Source: Leifsonia sp. 71-9 (GTDB lineage: Bacteria; Actinomycetota; Actinomycetes; Actinomycetales; Microbacteriaceae). Taken from it: a DNA stretch of 64,000 nt. A program made the translations under genes and the position numbers. Under the pieces are notes generated by a model that worked only from the letters and a program-made list of their open reading frames with translations, ran no database searches and was not told the origin of the DNA. Position 1 is the stretch's first letter; every line of letters begins with the position of its first letter. This document shows, piece by piece, positions 50,917 to 59,315 of this stretch. The DNA lies in the NCBI RefSeq assembly GCF_001898805.1, contig NZ_MKVJ01000017.1, forward strand, positions 456,112 to 520,111. Reading direction: 5' to 3'.

Positions 50917-52236
50917 ATGACGGACGGGCCCCCTCTCACGCGCGCGCCCGCGCCCGTCTCCGACACGGCGCCGCACGGGCGGATCGGGGTCGCCGGGGGC
51001 ACCGCCCTTTACGTCGCCGCGGTGCTCGGCACCGGCATCCTCGTGCTCCCGGCGCTCGCCGCCTCCGTCGCGGGCCCCGGCGCCATCCTCGCGGTGGCCG
51101 CCCTCGCGCTCATCTCGGTGCCGCTCGCGGCGACCTTCGCCGCTCTCGCCCGGCGGCATCCCGATGCGGGCGGCGTCGCCACGTTCGCCCGTCGCGCGTT
51201 CGGCCCGACCGCGGCTCGGATCGTCTCGTACTGGTTCTTCTTCGGCACGCCCATCGGCGCGCCGATCGCCGCGCTCATGACCGCGCGCTATGTCGTCGCC
51301 GTCACCGGCGGGGACGCGGTGAGCACCGTCCTGATCGCCGTCGCGCTCATGGTGGTGCCCGTCGCGGTGACGGCGTTCGGCGTCCGATTCGCCGCGTCGG
51401 TGCAGCTGGTGCTCTCGGGCGCCCTGGTCGCGGTGCTCGTCTTCGTGCTCGCCGTGGCCGTGCCGCACGGCGACACTGATCACCTGCAGCCGCTGCTCCC
51501 GCACGGCTGGGCCGGCGTCGGCCTGGCGATGAGCCTGTACATCTGGGCGTTCGCCGGGTGGGAGGCCGTGGCCGGCATCGGCGGCGAGTTCCGCGATCCG
51601 CGCCGCGACATCCCGCGCGCGACGGCGCTGGCGCTCGTGATCGTCTCGGTCGCCTACCTGGCGATCCAGACGGTCACCGTCCTCGTCCTCGGCGACGCGG
51701 CGTCGACGAGCGAGGTGCCGCTGCTCGACCTCGTGACGGTGTCGACGGGCGCGGGCGGTGGCATCGTCGTGGCCGTGATCGCGGCGATCGTCGTCACCGG
51801 CGTCTTCAACGCCTACCTCGCCGCCTTCTCCAAGCTGGGAGCGGCGATGGGCCGCGACGGCGACCTGCCGCGCTGGTTCGGCCGTGGTGCCGAGAACGGC
51901 GCGATCGCGCGGCGCGGGCTGCTGCTCTCGGCCGTGGTGATGGCCGCGTACTCGGTCGTCGTGCTGGCCAGCGGCGATCTCCAGCCGTTCATCCTCGTGC
52001 ACACGAGCATCGCGGCGGCGGTCTACGGTCTCGGCGTCGCGGCCGCGGTCGTGCTGCTCCCGCGCTGGTCCGTGGGGTGGTGGATGGCGGTGCTGTCCTG
52101 CGTGTTCGCCGCCGGGCTCCTGGTGCTGGCGGGCTGGCACCTGGTGTTCCCCGCGGGGGTCGCGGTCGTCGCCGTGCTGGTCGGCGTCGTGGCGCACCGG
52201 GCGCGGCGCGGTGCGCCCGCCCGCGACGGCGCCTGA
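50917..52236 (+). CDS. APC superfamily amino acid permease
   Basis: 439 residues from ATG 50917; about 12 TM segments. GGTALYVAAVLGTGILVLPAL is the conserved TM1, and YIWAFAGWEAVAGIGGEFRDPRRDIPRATA is the TM6-8 region; INAYLAAFSKL-like VFNAYLAAFSKLGAAMGRDGDLPRWF is the later family motif. Lies 41 nt after the glycosyltransferase stop, so operon membership is uncertain. Substrate unknown. Confidence 0.9.
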   Translation: MTDGPPLTRAPAPVSDTAPHGRIGVAGGTALYVAAVLGTGILVLPALAASVAGPGAILAVAALALISVPLAATFAALARRHPDAGGVATFARRAFGPTAARIVSYWFFFGTPIGAPIAALMTARYVVAVTGGDAVSTVLIAVALMVVPVAVTAFGVRFAASVQLVLSGALVAVLVFVLAVAVPHGDTDHLQPLLPHGWAGVGLAMSLYIWAFAGWEAVAGIGGEFRDPRRDIPRATALALVIVSVAYLAIQTVTVLVLGDAASTSEVPLLDLVTVSTGAGGGIVVAVIAAIVVTGVFNAYLAAFSKLGAAMGRDGDLPRWFGRGAENGAIARRGLLLSAVVMAAYSVVVLASGDLQPFILVHTSIAAAVYGLGVAAAVVLLPRWSVGWWMAVLSCVFAAGLLVLAGWHLVFPAGVAVVAVLVGVVAHRARRGAPARDGA

Positions 52237-52321
52237 CGGGAGCGGACCGCCGCAGGCGCGGCATCGCGCATAATGAGGGGAACCCGCGCCCGACGGCGGC
52301 GCACATCCGAAGGGGGACGCC

Positions 52322-53383
52322 GTGACGGCAGACGAGCACGCCGAATCGCCGCAGCCTCCCGCGCCCGCCGCGCGGCCGCATCCATCGCGCGCGTCGAGCA
52401 TGCGCGACGTCGCCGCCCTGGCCGGAGTCTCGCACCAGACCGTGTCGCGCGTCATCAACGGCCACGCCAGCATCCGCGACGAGACGCGCGAGCGGGTGCA
52501 GCGGGCGATGGACGAGCTGAACTACCGCCCGAACCGCGCCGCCCGCGCGCTCGTCACCGCCCGCTCGCGCACCATCGGGGTGCTGTCCACCTCCGCCGCG
52601 GCGCTGTACGGCCCGGTGTCGAGCATCAACGCCATCCAGGACGCCGGGCGCGAGGCGGGCTACTACATCGCCGTCGCCCAGCTGGCCGACCTGAGTCCGG
52701 CCGGCATCGAGGCGGGCCTCGACCACCTGCTGGCCCAGGCGGTGGAGGGCATCATCGTGATCGCGCCGCAGGAGGTGGTGCTGGAGCAGATCGCCGCGGT
52801 GCGGCTCGGCGTGCCCTACATCACGCTGCAGGGCGGCACCGCGAGCACCGACCGCGAGCTGTCGGTCGACCAGGTCGCGGGCGCGCGCACCGCGACCCGG
52901 CACCTGATCGAGCTGGGGCACCGCACGATCGCCCACTTCGCCGGTCCGCAGGCCTGGTTCGAGGCGCAGGCGCGGCGGACCGGCTACGAGGAGGAGCTGG
53001 CCGCGGCCGGCCTGTCGGCGCCGGTCGTCCCGCACGGCGACTGGACCGCCGAGTTCGGCTACCGCGCCGGCCTGCAGCTGCTCGCCGACCGGACGCTCAC
53101 CGCCGTCTTCGCCTCCAACGACCAGATGGCCCTCGGCGTCTACCACGCGGCCCACGAGGTCGGGCGGCGCATCCCGGAGGACCTCAGCGTGGTCGGCTTC
53201 GACGACATCCCGGAGGCGGCGCACTTCTGGCCGCCGCTGACCACGGTGCTGCAGGACTTCACCGCGCTGGGCCGGGGGAGCGTCGAGCGGCTCGTCGCCG
53301 AGATCGAGGGAGGGGCGGAGCCATCGGCCGCCAGCATCCTCCCGGACCTGATCGTGCGGGCCTCGACCGCGCCGCCGCGCTGA
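52322..53383 (+). CDS. LacI family transcriptional regulator
   Basis: 353 residues. HTH: SMRDVAALAGVSHQTVSRV (26-44) and VQRAMDELNYRPNRAARAL (59-77) as the hinge helix. The effector-binding domain has GIIVIAPQEV and GHRTIAHFAGPQAWFEAQAR. An N-terminal extension of about 25 Pro/Ala-rich residues precedes the HTH, and a start at ATG 52400 (residue 27) is an alternative. GTG 52322 follows AAGGGGGAC. Targets unknown; no sugar transporter adjoins. Confidence 0.92.
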   Translation: MTADEHAESPQPPAPAARPHPSRASSMRDVAALAGVSHQTVSRVINGHASIRDETRERVQRAMDELNYRPNRAARALVTARSRTIGVLSTSAAALYGPVSSINAIQDAGREAGYYIAVAQLADLSPAGIEAGLDHLLAQAVEGIIVIAPQEVVLEQIAAVRLGVPYITLQGGTASTDRELSVDQVAGARTATRHLIELGHRTIAHFAGPQAWFEAQARRTGYEEELAAAGLSAPVVPHGDWTAEFGYRAGLQLLADRTLTAVFASNDQMALGVYHAAHEVGRRIPEDLSVVGFDDIPEAAHFWPPLTTVLQDFTALGRGSVERLVAEIEGGAEPSAASILPDLIVRASTAPPR

Positions 53384-53410
53384 CCGGCCGCGCCCGGGCG
53401 TCGGCCCGGG

Positions 53411-53866
53411 TCAGTCTTCGGTGCCGTCCGTCCACAGTCGCGGCCCGGAGCCCTCGGCGGCGAGCTCGTCGGACGGGTTCTGCAGCGAGCACCGCCGCAG
53501 GCTGAGGCAGCCGCACCCCATGCAGTCGGTCAGGTCGTCGCGCAGGTGCTGGAGGTCGCGGATGCGCGCGTCGAGCTCGGTGCGCCACAGACGGGAGAGA
53601 CGCGCCCAGTCCTTCTTCGTCGGCGTGCGTCCCTCGGGGAGGGAATCGAGGGCGGCGCGGATGTCGGCGAGGGGGACGCCCACCCGTTGCGACACGCGCA
53701 CGAAGGCGATGCGGCGCAGCACGTCGCGGCGGTAGCGCCGCTGGTTGCCCGCGGTGCGCTCGCTCGCGATCAGGCCCTGGCGCTCGTAGAAGTGCAGGGT
53801 CGAGACGGCGACGCCGCTGCGGGCGGCGACGTCGCCCACGGTGAGGACGGGTTCTGCCGGAGTCAT
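53411..53866 (-). CDS. soxR: Redox-sensitive MerR-type activator SoxR
   Basis: 151 residues from ATG 53866. MerR winged helix TVGDVAARSGVAVSTLHFYE (9-28), and the C-terminal SoxR cluster CX2CXCX5C with C115, C118, C120 and C126 that holds a [2Fe-2S] centre. It senses redox-cycling compounds. The start codon directly adjoins a palindrome that fits the SoxR box, between it and a divergent MFS exporter gene. Confidence 0.94.
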   Translation of the reverse strand: MTPAEPVLTVGDVAARSGVAVSTLHFYERQGLIASERTAGNQRRYRRDVLRRIAFVRVSQRVGVPLADIRAALDSLPEGRTPTKKDWARLSRLWRTELDARIRDLQHLRDDLTDCMGCGCLSLRRCSLQNPSDELAAEGSGPRLWTDGTED

Positions 53867-53868
53867 TG

Positions 53869-53888
53869 ACCTCAACCATAGTTGAGGT
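53869..53888. promoter_or_regulatory. SoxR box
   Basis: ACCTCAAC-CATA-GTTGAGGT is a 20-nt perfect inverted repeat matching the SoxR operator pattern CCTCAANNNNNNTTGAGG. It sits between soxR and the divergent MFS gene (start 53903), close to the TAGGCT -10 element of the latter. Confidence 0.88.
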
Positions 53889-53902
53889 TCTAGGCTCGTG
53901 GC

Positions 53903-55342
53903 ATGACCTCCCGCGACACCGACGCCGAGCCCGTCGGCGCCCCTCTCCCTGCCGCGCCCGCGGCTCCGCCCGCCGCCGACGAGACGCCCGCCGACCGCTC
54001 CCCGCCGGGCGGCGTGCTCAGCGCCCACTACCGGTGGGTGAGCATCGGCATGTGCCTGCTCATCATGCTCGCCGCGTTCGAGGCGCTCGCGGTGACGACC
54101 ATCATGCCGACGGTGAGCCGGGAGCTGGACGGCGCCGCCCTCTACGCCTTCGCCTTCGCGGGCCCGCTCGCCGTGAGCGTCGTCGGGATGGTGATCGCCG
54201 GAGCCTGGGCCGATCGCGGCAACCCGCGTTCCGCGCTCTTCGCCTCGGTCGTGTTCTTCGCGATCGGCCTGCTGGTCGCCGGGACGGCGCAGACGATGCC
54301 GATCTTCGTCACCGGCCGCCTCATCCACGGCCTGGGCGGCGGGGCGCTCACGGTCGCCCTCTACGTGATCGTCGCGCGGGTCTACCCGCCGCGGCTGCAC
54401 CCGCGCATCTTCGCCGGCTTCGCCGCGGCCTGGGTCGTCCCGTCGCTCATCGGGCCGCTGATCGCCGGACTCCTGGCCGAGAGCGTGGGCTGGCGATGGG
54501 TGTTCCTCGGCGTGGTCGGGCTGGTCGTGCTCGCGATGTTCATGGTCGTCCCCGCGATGCGCGGCGTCCACGGCCCGGCGGACGGGGCCGAGCTGCCGCC
54601 GCGCGATCTGGGCCGGATCGGTCTGGCCGTGCTCGTCTCGGTCGCGGTCCTCGCTCTCACGCTGTCGGCGGAGGCGACCGGCCCGGTGCAGTGGATCGTG
54701 CCGCCGATCGCGGCCGCCGGGGCGATCATCGCGCTGCGCCCGCTGCTGCCGGCGCGGACGCTGCGTGCCGCCCGCGGCCTCCCGAGCGTCATCCTGACCC
54801 GCGCGCTCGTGGCGGGCACCTTCTTCGCCGCCGAGGTCTACGTGCCGCTCCTGCTGGTGTCCCAGTACGGCCTCTCGCCCGCGCTCGCCGGCCTCGCCCT
54901 GACCGCTGCGGGGCTCAGCTGGGCGGCCGCCTCCTGGGCGCAGGGACGCTTCGACGGCCTCGCGAGCCGCACCGCCGCGTGGCTCGGGCCGCTGGGACTG
55001 TCGGTCGCGATCGCCTCCCTGATCGCGACGGCGGTGTTCCACCTGGCCCCCGCGGTCGTCGTCGTGGGCTGGGCCTTCGCCGGCGCCGGGATGGGGTTCC
55101 TCTACCCGCGGCTCGGCGTTCTGACGCTCCGGTACTCCACGCAGGACGACCAGGGCTTCAACAGCTCGGCGCTGTCGATCGCCGACGCGATCGGATCGGC
55201 GATCGCGCTCGCCGCGACCGCGATCGTCTACGCCGCGCTGCACGCGGCGGGCGGCGCGTGGCCGTTCGTCGGGGCGTTCGTGCTCACCGGGGCGCTGTGC
55301 GTGCTCGCCTGGATCGTGGCACCGCGCATCCTCCCGCGCTGA
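53903..55342 (+). CDS. MFS exporter, likely SoxR target
   Basis: 479 residues, about 14 TM segments. The N-terminus is Pro/Ala-rich (1-37), then YRWVSIGMCLLIMLAAFEAL and TTIMPTVSRELDGAALYAFA, the TM1-2 region of DHA2-type drug exporters. Probably exports redox-active compounds, based on the SoxR box upstream. The gene begins 14 nt after the box. Confidence 0.92.
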   Translation: MTSRDTDAEPVGAPLPAAPAAPPAADETPADRSPPGGVLSAHYRWVSIGMCLLIMLAAFEALAVTTIMPTVSRELDGAALYAFAFAGPLAVSVVGMVIAGAWADRGNPRSALFASVVFFAIGLLVAGTAQTMPIFVTGRLIHGLGGGALTVALYVIVARVYPPRLHPRIFAGFAAAWVVPSLIGPLIAGLLAESVGWRWVFLGVVGLVVLAMFMVVPAMRGVHGPADGAELPPRDLGRIGLAVLVSVAVLALTLSAEATGPVQWIVPPIAAAGAIIALRPLLPARTLRAARGLPSVILTRALVAGTFFAAEVYVPLLLVSQYGLSPALAGLALTAAGLSWAAASWAQGRFDGLASRTAAWLGPLGLSVAIASLIATAVFHLAPAVVVVGWAFAGAGMGFLYPRLGVLTLRYSTQDDQGFNSSALSIADAIGSAIALAATAIVYAALHAAGGAWPFVGAFVLTGALCVLAWIVAPRILPR

Positions 55343-55353
55343 CGACCGAGCCA

Positions 55354-55380
55354 ACTGGTATTGTTTTGGTACCAGTGGTA
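55354..55380. promoter_or_regulatory. Palindromic operator upstream of the GH9 gene
   Basis: ACTGGTA (55354-55360) and TACCAGT (55370-55376) form an inverted repeat; TACCA-G-TGGTA (55370-55380) is a second symmetric unit. It lies 22 nt before the ATG at 55403 and overlaps the likely promoter, in an AT-richer patch. The cognate regulator is not identified. Confidence 0.6.
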
Positions 55381-55402
55381 CTCAAGTTGTCTGGAGGCAT
55401 GG

Positions 55403-57148
55403 ATGGAGACGGTCGCGGGACCCGCGGTGCTGGTCAGCCACCTGGGCTACGACAGCCGGGCGCCGAAATCGGCGGTCGTGATCGGGGACGACGTCACCGC
55501 CGTGCACGTCGAGCGCGACGACGGCCGCCGGACGGACGCGGTCGTCGGGGCGGCCTCCGGGGTCGCGTCCTGGGGGTCGGCGCGCTACACGCCTGTCGAG
55601 TTCTCGGCGCTCGAGGAGAGCGGCCGCTACCGGGTGGTCGCCGAGGTCGACGGGCGACGTGTGGCGTCCGAGCCGTTCACCGTCGCGCCGGACCGCCTTC
55701 CCTCCCTCGTCGTCTCGGACATCACGGCGATGTTCCGCGCCCAGCGATCGAGTGGGGAGATCGACCGCAAAGACGCGACCGCGCACTTCTACGGCGATGA
55801 CTCGGGCCGCTCCGTGGACGCCCGCGGCGGTTGGCTGGACGCGTCGGGCGACTACAGCAAGTTCCTCAGCCATCTGACCTACACGCGCATGATGAGCCCC
55901 CAGCAGATCCCGCTCTGCGCGTGGGCGCTGCTCACCGCCGGTCGCGAACTGGCCGCTGCCCACCCGGAGTTCCGCACCAGCCAGTACCCCCGGCTGCGCG
56001 ACGAGGGCCTCTTCGGCGCGGACTTCCTGGTCCGCTTCCAGGACCCCGCCGGGTACTTCTACACGGGCATCTTCGACGCGCTGACCAAGCGGCTCGAGGA
56101 ACGCGTCATCACCGCACCGTTGCAGGAGAGCGTGCGGACCCAGCGCTGGCAGGCCGCCTACCGGCACGGGGGCGGTCTCGCGATCGCCGCGCTCGCCCTC
56201 GCCGCGACGGCCGACGCGGACGGCGAGTTCGGCCGCGACGCGTACTTCGCCGCGGCCGTGACGGGCTTCGATCACCTGCAGGAGCACAACCGGGCGTATC
56301 TGTTCGACGGGCAGGAGTCGATCATCGACGACTACGGCGCACTGCTCGCCGCGGCCGAGCTGGTGAACGCCGCCCGGCTCCGCAGCGAGGGGTCGGAGCG
56401 GTTCGAGCGCGCCGGGGCCGAGCGCGCGGCGTCGCTGGCGAGCCGGCTCCGGGCGGCAGACACGGGGGAGTGGCTGATCGGCGACGTGGAGGGTCGACCG
56501 TTCTTCCACGCGGCCGAGCCCGGCCTGCCCGTCGTCGCGCTGCTCCGCTGGGCGGAGGTCCTGCGCGCGGAGTCCGGCGGCGACGAGGGCCGGCGTGCCG
56601 GGCTCCTCGAGGAGGCCGCGCTCGCCGAGCAGACGGCGCTCGCCGCCCTCCGGGGGCTGCTGACGCGCACCGACGCGGTCTCGAACCCGTTCGGCTATCC
56701 CCGTCAGCGCGTCCAGCCGCTCGGAGGAGAGCCGCGGGACGCCTTCTTCTTCCCCCACGCGAACGAGACGGGGTACTGGTGGCAAGGCGAGAACGCCGGG
56801 ATCGCCTCACTGGCCTACGCCGCCGTCGTCGCCTCCCGGCTGCCCGGGTGCGACGCTCCGACGCGCTCGCGGCTCCTCACGCTGCACGCCGACGTGCTGG
56901 CTTGGGTGGGCGGCCTGAACCCGTTCGACTCCTGCATGCTCCAGGGGCGCGGCCGCAACGGCGTCGAGTACTCGGGGGTCTACCAGAACACGCCGGGCGG
57001 CATCGTCAACGGCATCACGTCCGGCTGGAGCGACGAGGACGCGATCGCCTTCCTCCCCGCCGAGGCGCCGGACGGCGAGGAGTGGCGCTGGGCCGAGCAG
57101 TGGATCCCGCACTCGGGCTGGTTCCTGCTCGCCGTCTGCGCGGGCTGA
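55403..57148 (+). CDS. Glycoside hydrolase family 9-like protein without signal peptide
   Basis: 581 residues from ATG 55403 with GGAGG 5 nt ahead. N-terminal Ig-like domain typical of GH9 (VLVSHLGYDSRAPKSAVV, about 9-95), then the (alpha/alpha)6 barrel with WLDASGDYSKF (144-154, D146 and D150, equivalent to the DAGD catalytic pair) and FFPHANETGYWWQGENA (450-466) with H452 and E455. GH9 enzymes cleave beta-1,4 glucans or glucosaminides. No signal peptide or TM is seen, so it probably works in the cytosol on imported oligosaccharides. Confidence 0.88.
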   Translation: METVAGPAVLVSHLGYDSRAPKSAVVIGDDVTAVHVERDDGRRTDAVVGAASGVASWGSARYTPVEFSALEESGRYRVVAEVDGRRVASEPFTVAPDRLPSLVVSDITAMFRAQRSSGEIDRKDATAHFYGDDSGRSVDARGGWLDASGDYSKFLSHLTYTRMMSPQQIPLCAWALLTAGRELAAAHPEFRTSQYPRLRDEGLFGADFLVRFQDPAGYFYTGIFDALTKRLEERVITAPLQESVRTQRWQAAYRHGGGLAIAALALAATADADGEFGRDAYFAAAVTGFDHLQEHNRAYLFDGQESIIDDYGALLAAAELVNAARLRSEGSERFERAGAERAASLASRLRAADTGEWLIGDVEGRPFFHAAEPGLPVVALLRWAEVLRAESGGDEGRRAGLLEEAALAEQTALAALRGLLTRTDAVSNPFGYPRQRVQPLGGEPRDAFFFPHANETGYWWQGENAGIASLAYAAVVASRLPGCDAPTRSRLLTLHADVLAWVGGLNPFDSCMLQGRGRNGVEYSGVYQNTPGGIVNGITSGWSDEDAIAFLPAEAPDGEEWRWAEQWIPHSGWFLLAVCAG

Positions 57149-57170
57149 CCGGGCCGGGCGGCAGCGACGG

Positions 57171-57809
57171 CTAGCCGCCGACGACCTGCGCCAGGCTCCC
57201 CGGGGCGAGCCCGAGGGTCCACTCGGCGACGTCGGCGACGAAGCGCGCCTGCGCCGGGTGGCTGAGGTCGCCGGTGCTGTTGACGTACGAACCGCTGCCG
57301 TCCACGGCGATGAGGAGGCGGATGCTCGCCGCCTCCGGATCCACCTCGGCGAACTCGCCCGCCGCGACGCCGGCGGCGAGGATCCCCGCCAGCTCGGCGC
57401 GGTCGAGGGCGTCCTGCTCGCGCAGCGTCTCCTCCAGGGACGGCGCGAACCGCGAGAGGTGCCGGGCGTTCAGCCAGAGCCGGGCGAGCGGCAGGGAGGC
57501 CCCGCTGTCGATGTGGTGGACGAAGTGGGCCAGCCGCGCGATGGGCGTGCCCTCCTGGGGGAAGAACTGCACGCGCTCGATGGTCGCGGCGCGCACGAAA
57601 GCCTCCTCCACCAGGTCTTCCGCGGCGGGGAAGTAGTGGGAGATCAGCCCCGGCCGCACGCCGAGGCGCGTCGCGACCGCCCGCAGCGTGATGCGCTCCA
57701 GACCCTGCTCGAGCGCGATGGCGGCCGCCTCGGACAGGATCTCCTCGCGCCGCTCCTCGGGAGCTTTCCGCGAGCGGGGGGAGGGTGTGCTTGACTCCAT
57801 GACCTCCAT
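57171..57809 (-). CDS. TetR family transcriptional regulator
   Basis: 212 residues from ATG 57809 (ATG 57800 also possible). HTH about 22-62: EILSEAAAIALEQGLERITL, RAVATRLGVRPGLISHYFP. Ligand domain 70-205. It diverges from the NCS1 permease gene across a repeat-containing control region, and likely represses that permease and amidohydrolase operon. Confidence 0.92.
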   Translation of the reverse strand: MEVMESSTPSPRSRKAPEERREEILSEAAAIALEQGLERITLRAVATRLGVRPGLISHYFPAAEDLVEEAFVRAATIERVQFFPQEGTPIARLAHFVHHIDSGASLPLARLWLNARHLSRFAPSLEETLREQDALDRAELAGILAAGVAAGEFAEVDPEAASIRLLIAVDGSGSYVNSTGDLSHPAQARFVADVAEWTLGLAPGSLAQVVGG

Positions 57810-57822
57810 GCTATTGAATGAC

Positions 57823-57855
57823 TGACCAACAGGTTATTGGCCATGTGACCAACAG
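57823..57855. promoter_or_regulatory. TetR operator repeats upstream of the NCS1 permease
   Basis: TGACCAACAG occurs at 57823-57832 and 57846-57855, 23 nt apart. Between and around them TTGG and CCAA half-sites form inverted arrangements (for example CCAA-CAGGTTA-TTGG, 57827-57841). Likely bound by the adjacent TetR protein. Confidence 0.6.
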
Positions 57856-57884
57856 CAATGATGCTGAGTCGGGAGAGAGACCGT

Positions 57885-59315
57885 ATGTCCACAGAACGGA
57901 TCGGCGCCGAGGAGTTCGTCGACGCCTCCACGGCACCGGAGACACGGGGGATCGAGGTCATCGGCGACGCCGAGCGCCACGGCCGCGCCCGCGACCTCTT
58001 CTTCGTCTGGGCGGCGCCGGGGGTGAGCATCCTCAACTTCACCGTCGGCGCGACGCTCATCCTCCTGGGCCTGGAGATCTGGCAGGCCATCGCGGTGATC
58101 CTCGCCTCGTCGCTGCTCTGGGTCTTCCCCGGCCTCATCGCCGGGAGCGGGCCGGCCGCCGGGACGTCGGGGTCGGTGGTGACCCGCGCGATGTACGGCG
58201 TGCTCGGCAATAAGCTCTTCGTGGCCTTCGTCGGCTGGTTCATCGGAGCGGTGTTCCTGTCCCTCACCTGGCTCGCGTCGTCGTTCATGGGCGCCGACCT
58301 GCTGCGCCGGATCGGGCTCGACGACCCGGTCTGGGTGCCGATCGGCGTGACGCTGGTCGTCTCCGCGGTGACCGTCCTCGTCGCGATCTTCGGCCACGGG
58401 CTGATCCTGCGGATCTACCCGATCATGGCCGTGGTCCTCTTCGTCATCTTCCTGCTGGTCACCGCCTTCATCCTCCCCACGGTGGACTGGGGATACACCG
58501 CCCCGCAGCAGCTGAGCGGCGGCCAGCTGTGGTCGGCGATCTCGATCGGCTTCACGATCCTCGCCTCCACGCCGCTGTCGTTCATCAACAGCCCCGACAT
58601 CGCGCGCTACCTGCCGCGCTCGACCAAGCCGTCGCACATCGCCGCCGCCACCGCGTTCGGCGGCGCCCTACCCTTCATCGTGTTCACGAGCGTCGGCGTG
58701 CTGCTGGCGACCGGACTGAAGGCCGGCGCCTTCGACGCGGGCATCGACGTGGCCCTCTTCGACCTGCTGCCCGGCTGGGTCGGCCCGCTGCTCGTGATCG
58801 GCGTCATCGTGAACACGATCGCGCTGAACGCGATGACGACCTACACGTCGAGCATGGCGCTGCAGGCAATCGGCTTCCGGCTGCGCCGCATCCCCTCCGC
58901 GATCATCGTCGGCGCCGTCGGCACCGCGCTCACGATCTACCTCGTGCTGTCGTCGAGCCTGCTGGAGGCCGCGAACATCCTGCTGCAGCTGCTCGTCATC
59001 GTGTCGGGGCCGGCCATGGCGATCTTCGTGGTCGACGTGCTGCGCCGCCGCTACGTCTACGACGGAGCAGAGCTTTTCGACGACTCCCGCGGCAGCCGCT
59101 TCTGGTACTCGGGAGGGTGGAGCATCCCAGGCATCGCCGCCCTGCTCCTCGGCGGGCTCGCGACGGCGCTCTGCCTCTCCACCGACGTCTGGACCGGCGC
59201 GATCGCCGCCGCCCTCGGGCACGTGGACCTCTCGGTGCCGGTCGGCATGGCCGTCGCCGCCCTCACGTATCTTCTCCTCAGCCGCACTCGACTCGGAAAG
59301 GAGGGCCGGCTGTGA
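57885..59315 (+). CDS. NCS1 family purine/cytosine-type permease
   Basis: 476 residues from ATG 57885, with GGGAGAG about 8 nt ahead; an upstream ATG at 57858 lacks a site. Twelve TM segments; GHGRARDLFFVWAAPG-like HGRARDLFFVWAAPGVSILN is the NCS1 N-terminal motif. It likely imports a nucleobase, hydantoin or related compound. Its stop overlaps the amidohydrolase start by 4 nt. Confidence 0.9.
   Translation: MSTERIGAEEFVDASTAPETRGIEVIGDAERHGRARDLFFVWAAPGVSILNFTVGATLILLGLEIWQAIAVILASSLLWVFPGLIAGSGPAAGTSGSVVTRAMYGVLGNKLFVAFVGWFIGAVFLSLTWLASSFMGADLLRRIGLDDPVWVPIGVTLVVSAVTVLVAIFGHGLILRIYPIMAVVLFVIFLLVTAFILPTVDWGYTAPQQLSGGQLWSAISIGFTILASTPLSFINSPDIARYLPRSTKPSHIAAATAFGGALPFIVFTSVGVLLATGLKAGAFDAGIDVALFDLLPGWVGPLLVIGVIVNTIALNAMTTYTSSMALQAIGFRLRRIPSAIIVGAVGTALTIYLVLSSSLLEAANILLQLLVIVSGPAMAIFVVDVLRRRYVYDGAELFDDSRGSRFWYSGGWSIPGIAALLLGGLATALCLSTDVWTGAIAAALGHVDLSVPVGMAVAALTYLLLSRTRLGKEGRL

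Noticed and set aside
57809-57884. tRNA-like or RNA gene in the divergent gap
   Set aside because: The gap is short and its inverted CCAA/TTGG repeats fit a TetR operator rather than a cloverleaf.
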